NCBI GenBank assembly: GCA_028704265.1
Contig: JAQVLH010000038.1
Span: forward strand, 1 to 8,696
Length of the DNA: 8,696 bases
Direction: 5' to 3'
Origin: Candidatus Nanoarchaeia archaeon
GTDB lineage: Archaea; Nanobdellota; Nanobdellia; Tiddalikarchaeales; Tiddalikarchaeaceae
Made by a program: the position numbers and the translations under genes. Positions 4,897-8,696 of this stretch are shown here, piece after piece. The notes under the pieces are model-generated. The model ran no database searches, had not been told where the DNA came from, and saw only the letters and a list, made by a program, of their open reading frames with translations. Numbering within the stretch: the first letter of the stretch is position 1; each line of letters starts with the position of its first letter.

Positions 4897-5804
4897 TCAA
4901 CATCAGCTCCGTTTCTTATTCTTGAAGTAATTGAAGTAATTAATCTATTTCTTAACTCTTGAGTCCTGTTTATTCTTATTTCAATATTCTCCTGAATCCT
5001 GCTGCCATTTGTTAAATTAAGCTCCTGAACCCTTAATGACCTTTCAGTAAGTCTTGCAATAGTCCTGTTAAGAATATTATTTATTACATTCTCAACCCTT
5101 ATTGCTATTTCAGCTCTACGCTCATTTTTAGCTTGAATGAGATTTTCTTTTATTTCACTCCTAGTCTCATTATCAAGAGAGCTGTAATAATTTCTTAACT
5201 CATAGCTTAATTGTGTTGCATTTATTGAACCGTTTTGAAATTGGTTAACAAGTTCAGAATTATTATATCCTAACTGAGTCATAACTCTGTTTGAATAAGC
5301 ATTCTTGTAAGCTTTTCTTAAATTATTTATTCTTTCAATTGCTTGAGCAATACTTTGATTAACTCTTTCCTGAATTTCTAATTTTATTTGAAGCCTTCTT
5401 TGTTCATTAACAAGAGTTCCAAATAATCTTTTAAATTCAGAGATTAAATCTTTTGCATCTTTTTTTATTGAAACAAAATCATTAACAGCTTCCGTAATAT
5501 TTTCTCTGCTAATTAAATCAGTTTCATTAAGCAATATTTTAAGCTCATCAATTATTGCTATCAAATTTGAAACATCAAGTGATGAATTAAATTCTAAAGT
5601 TCTATTAATGGCTTGCTCTCCTAAAGCAATATTTTCAATAATTGCTTTCTTAAGCATCTCTATTCTCAAGTCTATTCCTTGAGGAATATCAAATGCCTTG
5701 ATTTCTTCCTCTGTAACTGAATCAATAACTTCTGTCTCATTTTCTTGAGCAAACGTCATTGAAAAAGCTAAAAGATAAATCATCATTAAAATTATTTTTT
5801 TCAT
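4893..5804 (-). CDS. Secreted all-helical, heavily N-sequon-bearing protein
   Basis: This 303-residue protein has a signal peptide (MKKIILMMIYLLAFSMTFA, probable cleavage after residue 19 before QENET). The rest is almost entirely predicted helix with heptad-like spacing, Arg/Glu/Ile/Leu rich (for example RRLQIKLEIQERVNQSIAQA). It has no cysteines and no second membrane segment. It carries 14 N-x-S/T sequons, so a glycosylated rod on the cell surface is a reasonable guess. The start is backed by a strong GGAGG at 5814-5818, nine bases before the ATG. This contrasts with the leaderless promoters of most neighbours. It leads a two-gene operon with the lipoprotein at 4711-4896. I know of no named family; similar helical secreted proteins are frequent in DPANN genomes. 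Confidence 0.8.
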   Translation of the reverse strand: MKKIILMMIYLLAFSMTFAQENETEVIDSVTEEEIKAFDIPQGIDLRIEMLKKAIIENIALGEQAINRTLEFNSSLDVSNLIAIIDELKILLNETDLISRENITEAVNDFVSIKKDAKDLISEFKRLFGTLVNEQRRLQIKLEIQERVNQSIAQAIERINNLRKAYKNAYSNRVMTQLGYNNSELVNQFQNGSINATQLSYELRNYYSSLDNETRSEIKENLIQAKNERRAEIAIRVENVINNILNRTIARLTERSLRVQELNLTNGSRIQENIEIRINRTQELRNRLITSITSRIRNGADVE

Positions 5805-5810
5805 GATTCT

Positions 5811-5820
5811 TTTCCTCCTT
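5811..5820 (-). promoter_or_regulatory. Strong Shine-Dalgarno site for the gene at 4893-5804
   Basis: The minus strand reads AAGGAGGAAA, with the GGAGG ending nine bases before the ATG. It fixes the start codon and implies a leadered mRNA. A TATA-like TTTATAATAAA at about 5857-5867 would give a leader of about 30 bases. Confidence 0.75.
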
Positions 5821-5874
5821 TATTATTTTAATAAATAATAAAGCATATACTATTAAACTTTATTATAAAAAAAA

Positions 5875-5926
5875 AGCGCTGAAGATCTAAAATATATAAT
5901 TATTCAGTTATAAACAAAACTCAACA
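5875..5926 (-). repeat. tRNA-Ser 3'-end repeat, copy 6 (decayed)
   Basis: AGCGCTGA at 5875-5882, preceded by an A run, equals the tRNA-Ser 3' end as it appears in the tRNA gene and in copy 5. AGATCTAAAA follows where copy 5 has core sequence. AAACTCAACA at 5917-5926 equals the tail of copies 1 and 2. The hairpin between them is gone. Both ends being present in the right order and at nearly the right distance argues for a decayed copy rather than chance. Confidence 0.65.
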
Positions 5927-5937
5927 GAAAAAGAAGA

Positions 5938-5947
5938 TTTAAAAATA
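5938..5947 (+). promoter_or_regulatory. TATA box for the gene at 5969-6727
   Basis: TTTAAAAATA is centred about 27 bases before the ATG at 5969, with no Shine-Dalgarno site, so a leaderless transcript is likely. It lies between the decayed repeat and the gene, inside the cassette. Confidence 0.5.
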
Positions 5948-5968
5948 AAAGTTTTTTACAAATAACTC

Positions 5969-6727
5969 ATGAAATTATCAGAAATATTACTAACTAATAA
6001 TGATGTGCCTATTAATCTTAAAGAGACTAATAACTTTATTCCTCCTCTATTTTTTCCAATTCATCATAAAGTTATTGAATACGCAAAAAACAATGATACT
6101 TATTCTCTTGCAAAAAATGCAGTTTATGAAGTGTATACTTCAAACACTATTCTTAAGGAAGCTATAAATTTTGAATATAAAAGAATTAAAGAAATTGACA
6201 ACGTAATTCTTTCCTGCGCCAAACAAAACAATCTAAGAGAAGCGGCATTTTATGAATTAGAAAAAAATAAAATATTGTCATTAAATAACACTATTCTATG
6301 CTCTGACAGAATTAATTTAATTAAAAATAAAATAGAATTAGATAAAAAATCTTTAAATAATTGGCTTTCAAATAATACAAAAATCATTCCTGATAATTTA
6401 TTAGAAAAAAATAAAAATTTTTGGGAATTTTTGATTACTAAATATACTCAAAAACAGATTAAAGATAATGATTTAATGATTTCTTCCAAGAATAAATTCG
6501 GAGCTTATAGTTTCAGCTTAAGTGCAGATGTATATTTATGGATGTCTGATAATCGTTATTCAGAAAATGATTTTGGCATGAGTACAGAAAAATTCAATGA
6601 GTATTTTCCTAATAAAAAAGGCTTTGCATATTGTTATAATAATCTTGAATGTTTTTCTGATGCAATCATATTCAAAGAAATAGTAATAAAATATAATAAC
6701 TTAATTCTAGAAAAAATTGAAGAATAA
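5969..6727 (+). CDS. Uncharacterised cytosolic protein, single gene of the tRNA-Ser island
   Basis: I do not recognise this 252-residue protein. It has no signal peptide and no membrane segment. Residues of about 40-150 appear helical, including a Lys/Glu/Asn-rich stretch that could be coiled coil (FEYKRIKEIDNVILSCAKQ and onward). The C-terminal third is mixed, with an aromatic patch (AYSFSLSADVYLWMSDNRY, then FAYCYNNLECFSDA) that may form a compact domain. It is Asn/Lys rich like the rest of the window, so base composition gives no sign of foreign origin. The evidence for mobility is positional: it is the only gene between a decayed tRNA-Ser-end repeat (5875-5926) and an intact one (6744-6816), and it points toward the tRNA exactly as the ORF6N gene does at tRNA-Val. 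An accessory role such as defence or toxin-antitoxin is possible but unsupported. Confidence 0.7.
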   Translation: MKLSEILLTNNDVPINLKETNNFIPPLFFPIHHKVIEYAKNNDTYSLAKNAVYEVYTSNTILKEAINFEYKRIKEIDNVILSCAKQNNLREAAFYELEKNKILSLNNTILCSDRINLIKNKIELDKKSLNNWLSNNTKIIPDNLLEKNKNFWEFLITKYTQKQIKDNDLMISSKNKFGAYSFSLSADVYLWMSDNRYSENDFGMSTEKFNEYFPNKKGFAYCYNNLECFSDAIIFKEIVIKYNNLILEKIEE

Positions 6728-6743
6728 TAATTTAAAGAAAAAA

Positions 6744-6816
6744 AGCGCTGAGACCGATGATTTAGAACCAGCCCTTTGCTAAAGCAAAGCCCTGGGGTAA
6801 AAAAAACTTAATAAAG
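6744..6816 (-). repeat. tRNA-Ser 3'-end/hairpin repeat, copy 5
   Basis: Bases 6744-6757 equal the 3' end of the tRNA-Ser gene at 6826-6959 (acceptor strand and part of the T-stem). Next come TGATTTAGAACC and a hairpin at 6768-6795 (CCAG/CTGG outer stem, CC-opposite-CC internal loop, CTTTGC/GCAAAG inner stem, TAAA loop), identical in plan to the Val-type copies. The tail GGGG...AAACTTAATAAAG is a variant of the GGGGAAACTCAACAAAT tail with a few extra A. The copy and the tRNA 3' end are 80 bases apart. Confidence 0.92.
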
Positions 6817-6824
6817 AAAAAAAA
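6817..6824 (-). terminator. Poly-T terminator of tRNA-Ser
   Basis: A run of eight T on the minus strand begins two bases after the discriminator base of the tRNA. Confidence 0.55.
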
Positions 6825-6825
6825 G

Positions 6826-6959
6826 CGCTGAGACCGAGATTTGAACTCGGGCTCCCTTTCGGGAACAGATTGATTGCAAGATCTATATAAGACAGGACTC
6901 ATAAAAGTCTAGGACGTCTTTTAGCAAACCTGCGCATTAGACCGCTCTGCCATCTCAGC
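6826..6959 (-). tRNA. tRNA-Ser (anticodon GCU) with 50-base intron
   Basis: The acceptor is GCTGAGA/TCTCAGC with discriminator G, as expected for serine. The D-arm is GCA/TGC with AGCGGTC in the loop, the anticodon stem CAGGT/ATCTG, and the anticodon GCT at 6925-6923. A long variable arm is closed by GTTCCC/GGGAGC with a GAAA loop, and the T-arm is CCGAG/CTCGG with loop TTCAAAT. A 50-base intron at 6921-6872 interrupts the anticodon loop after position 37. Exons of 38 and 46 bases give an 84-base tRNA; CCA is not encoded. The gene begins only 4 bases after the stop codon of the surface-protein gene, and a TATA-like TTTTTTAAAT (6982-6991, minus strand) within that gene's last codons fits as its promoter. 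Confidence 0.96.
6872..6921 (-). other. tRNA-Ser intron with canonical bulge-helix-bulge
   Basis: The exon-intron junctions fold into the archaeal splicing-endonuclease motif. Anticodon stem CAGGT/ATCTG is followed by a 3-base bulge TCA holding the 3' cut, a 4-pair helix TTGC/GCAA, a 3-base bulge TAA holding the 5' cut, and an intron stem AAGA/TCTT. The spliced anticodon loop becomes TTGCTAA. The geometry is the strict 3-4-3 form. Confidence 0.92.
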
Positions 6960-6963
6960 AATA

Positions 6964-8696
6964 TTATCTAAAGAATATTTTATTTAAAAAACTAACTATT
7001 AAATCAAAAATTGTCAATTCATCTGCTGAATAAATAATTTCACCAGTTTCCTCCCTAATAGGCATTACAATATTAATGCTAAACTGCCTTACAAAGTATT
7101 CATCAGGATTATTGATATTTGAAGCAGATAAAGTATACATTATTTCTCCAACAATTGTTGGATAAACATCTAAATAAATAGTTTTTGTTGATTTAGGAGC
7201 AACTGTTATTTCCATAGTGTTTGTTTTTGTTTCTGAAAAATGAGAATAACCTTGAGTGTAAAAAAGCTCCAAAGCATAAGTTTGATACTCTAGCGAAGGA
7301 TTGGAAATATTAAAACTTAATCCATTTTCTGCATTTGTTCCAGATTCAAAATAAATGATTTTGCTTTGGGTTTCAATAGAACTAATTGAATAAGATTCAG
7401 TTACTCCAGTCCAAGTGTTGTTTTGCGAACAAGTAAGATCTCCTTTTGAGTCCCCAGTATTTGAATTAAGAGAAAAACTATCACTAACTTGATCATTACA
7501 ATCATACATTAAACCATTATAGCACAATAAGCTAGCTGTTCGTTCATAATTGCTCCAAGAATTTCCTCCATAGCAGCAAGGGTTATTTACTCCTTCATTA
7601 GCAAAAGATTCAGCTCCATCATCACCGCAACAAGCACTTCCCATCCATTCCTGACTGCATCCAGTACAGTAAATACTTGACTCATCTGGATTATGATTTA
7701 CTCCATCTCCGCAACCAATCTCTGAGCATACAACTCCCAATTTATAAGTGCAAGTTCCCTCAGCGCAATCTCCTAAACAAGTATTAATAGCATCGCATGA
7801 GCCTTCTTTTAACCAACCATAAGGAGGATTATTGCTGCAAGTTAATCCATAATTACAAACATCTCCTTCTTGGCAATAACCATCTGCGCAAGTTCCAGTT
7901 TCAGTGCAATCGCAACCATTGACTGTTTCATAATTAACAAAAGAATAACCAATGCTGTTGCATAATTCAACTTGGCAATAATTGCCATTAATCCCTGCAT
8001 CATTGCAGTTTCCAAATTGGCAATCAAATCCTGTGCAATTAAAAGGCACGTAGCATTTTTGACTATTAACACAAAAACCATTAGCTCCATTGCATCCGCT
8101 TAAGAAACTTATTGGATAAATTAATGATGAGTTTAAACTAATAGCCCCTTCATTATTTACATTATCTTTTGCTTTTATATTATAAGAATAATTATTAAAG
8201 CAATTTAAACCAGTAGAAATTATCGGCTCATTAGTCCATCCGCTAATAGCAGTTTCATTAGTAACTTGGTAAGAATTAATCCCGCTTACAACTGTGATAT
8301 TTTTTACATTATACATCTTAACATCATCAACATAAATCCAATCATTGCTAGTTCCTGCAAAACTGTATTCCTCCATTCTTACAATTATATAATGAACACT
8401 TGAATTTACTGAAAAATTCCATGAATATTTAGTCCAATCACTATTTGCAGATATTGCATTAATACCAATTCCCCAATTAGTTTTTATTAAATTATTTAAA
8501 GCATCATATAAATCAACTTGAACATTTGAGAATCCTGAAAGGCTTGTTGGATTTTTAATCATTGCAGTAATCATAACATTGGATGAAGGAATTATTGCAT
8601 TTTTAGAATATAGCCAATAACCATTCCAATTTTCACTTAATCTTAATTTTACAGAAGTATTTCCTGAATAAACAAAATCATTTGTGTAAAAAGAAT
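6964..8696 (-). CDS. Large Cys-rich extracellular surface protein, C-terminal part (5' truncated by window edge)
   Basis: The frame stays open to the window end, so the ATG at 8574 is internal and the N-terminus is missing. Domains in order: a beta-sandwich carbohydrate-binding-like region (from the window edge to about 8290; DWTKYSWNFSV and NDWIYVDDVKMYNV are typical of galactose-binding-like folds); a short repeat-type stretch with YSYNIKAKDNVNNEG; a region of about 30 cysteines with CCGDDGAES and CCYGG motifs (roughly 8200-7430); and a C-terminal immunoglobulin-like domain (FNISNPSLEYQTYALELFY, then an APKSTKTIYLDV strand). The last residues, LTIFDLIVSFLNKIFFR, form a short hydrophobic tail ending in Arg that may touch the membrane. 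The many cysteines imply extracellular disulfides. The likely role is surface adhesion or sugar binding; the ligand is unknown. It ends 4 bases before the tRNA-Ser gene. Confidence 0.85.
   Translation of the reverse strand, partial: SFYTNDFVYSGNTSVKLRLSENWNGYWLYSKNAIIPSSNVMITAMIKNPTSLSGFSNVQVDLYDALNNLIKTNWGIGINAISANSDWTKYSWNFSVNSSVHYIIVRMEEYSFAGTSNDWIYVDDVKMYNVKNITVVSGINSYQVTNETAISGWTNEPIISTGLNCFNNYSYNIKAKDNVNNEGAISLNSSLIYPISFLSGCNGANGFCVNSQKCYVPFNCTGFDCQFGNCNDAGINGNYCQVELCNSIGYSFVNYETVNGCDCTETGTCADGYCQEGDVCNYGLTCSNNPPYGWLKEGSCDAINTCLGDCAEGTCTYKLGVVCSEIGCGDGVNHNPDESSIYCTGCSQEWMGSACCGDDGAESFANEGVNNPCCYGGNSWSNYERTASLLCYNGLMYDCNDQVSDSFSLNSNTGDSKGDLTCSQNNTWTGVTESYSISSIETQSKIIYFESGTNAENGLSFNISNPSLEYQTYALELFYTQGYSHFSETKTNTMEITVAPKSTKTIYLDVYPTIVGEIMYTLSASNINNPDEYFVRQFSINIVMPIREETGEIIYSADELTIFDLIVSFLNKIFFR
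6982..6991 (-). promoter_or_regulatory. tRNA-Ser TATA box embedded in the upstream coding sequence
   Basis: The minus-strand TTTTTTAAAT is centred about 28 bases before the tRNA 5' end and lies within the last codons of the surface-protein gene. It allows the tRNA to be transcribed alone, although co-transcription is also possible. Confidence 0.45.

Noticed and set aside
7842..8090. An 82-codon minus-strand frame within the Cys-rich protein gene
   Set aside because: It is an overlapping alternative frame of a long, clearly coding Cys-rich region.

Overview
The window is an AT-rich stretch from an archaeon, most probably a DPANN-type lineage (Woesearchaeota/Pacearchaeota/Nanoarchaeota-like). 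The supporting evidence is a tRNA-Ser gene with a canonical bulge-helix-bulge intron, TATA boxes centred about 27 bases ahead of start codons (leaderless transcripts), poly-T terminators, tRNA genes without encoded CCA, an SMC ATPase C-terminus, and a high density of secreted N-sequon-rich or Cys-rich proteins. The lineage is inferred from style and not proven.

Layout. Positions 2-1611 (+) hold the end of an SMC chromosome-organising ATPase and a histidine-phosphatase-like protein. Positions 1615-2783 (-) hold two small secreted proteins, each with its own leaderless promoter. Positions 2784-4119 form a tRNA-Val(UAC)-anchored island: the tRNA (-), a short tRNA-3'-end/hairpin repeat, a single ORF6N-domain gene on the opposite strand, and three more repeat copies. 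Positions 4175-4564 (-) encode a small winged-helix-like protein with a possible operator. Positions 4711-5804 (-) are a two-gene secreted operon: a helical, heavily sequon-bearing protein followed by a tiny lipoprotein. Positions 5875-6959 form a second island of the same design, anchored on an intron-containing tRNA-Ser(GCU): tRNA (-), repeat copy, one unrecognised gene on the opposite strand, and a decayed repeat copy. Positions 6964-8696 (-) hold the C-terminal part of a large Cys-rich surface protein.

The main discovery candidate is the repeat family. Each copy joins the 3' end of the neighbouring tRNA (Val-type at tRNA-Val, Ser-type at tRNA-Ser) to a shared core that holds a 28-base hairpin with a symmetric internal loop. 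Two outer base pairs differ between copies in a fully compensatory way, which suggests that the structure matters. At both tRNAs the copies bracket exactly one gene that carries its own promoter. This looks like a minimal tRNA-targeted cassette system, or the footprint of one, with no recombinase in the window. The mechanism is inference; the modular repeats are directly visible.
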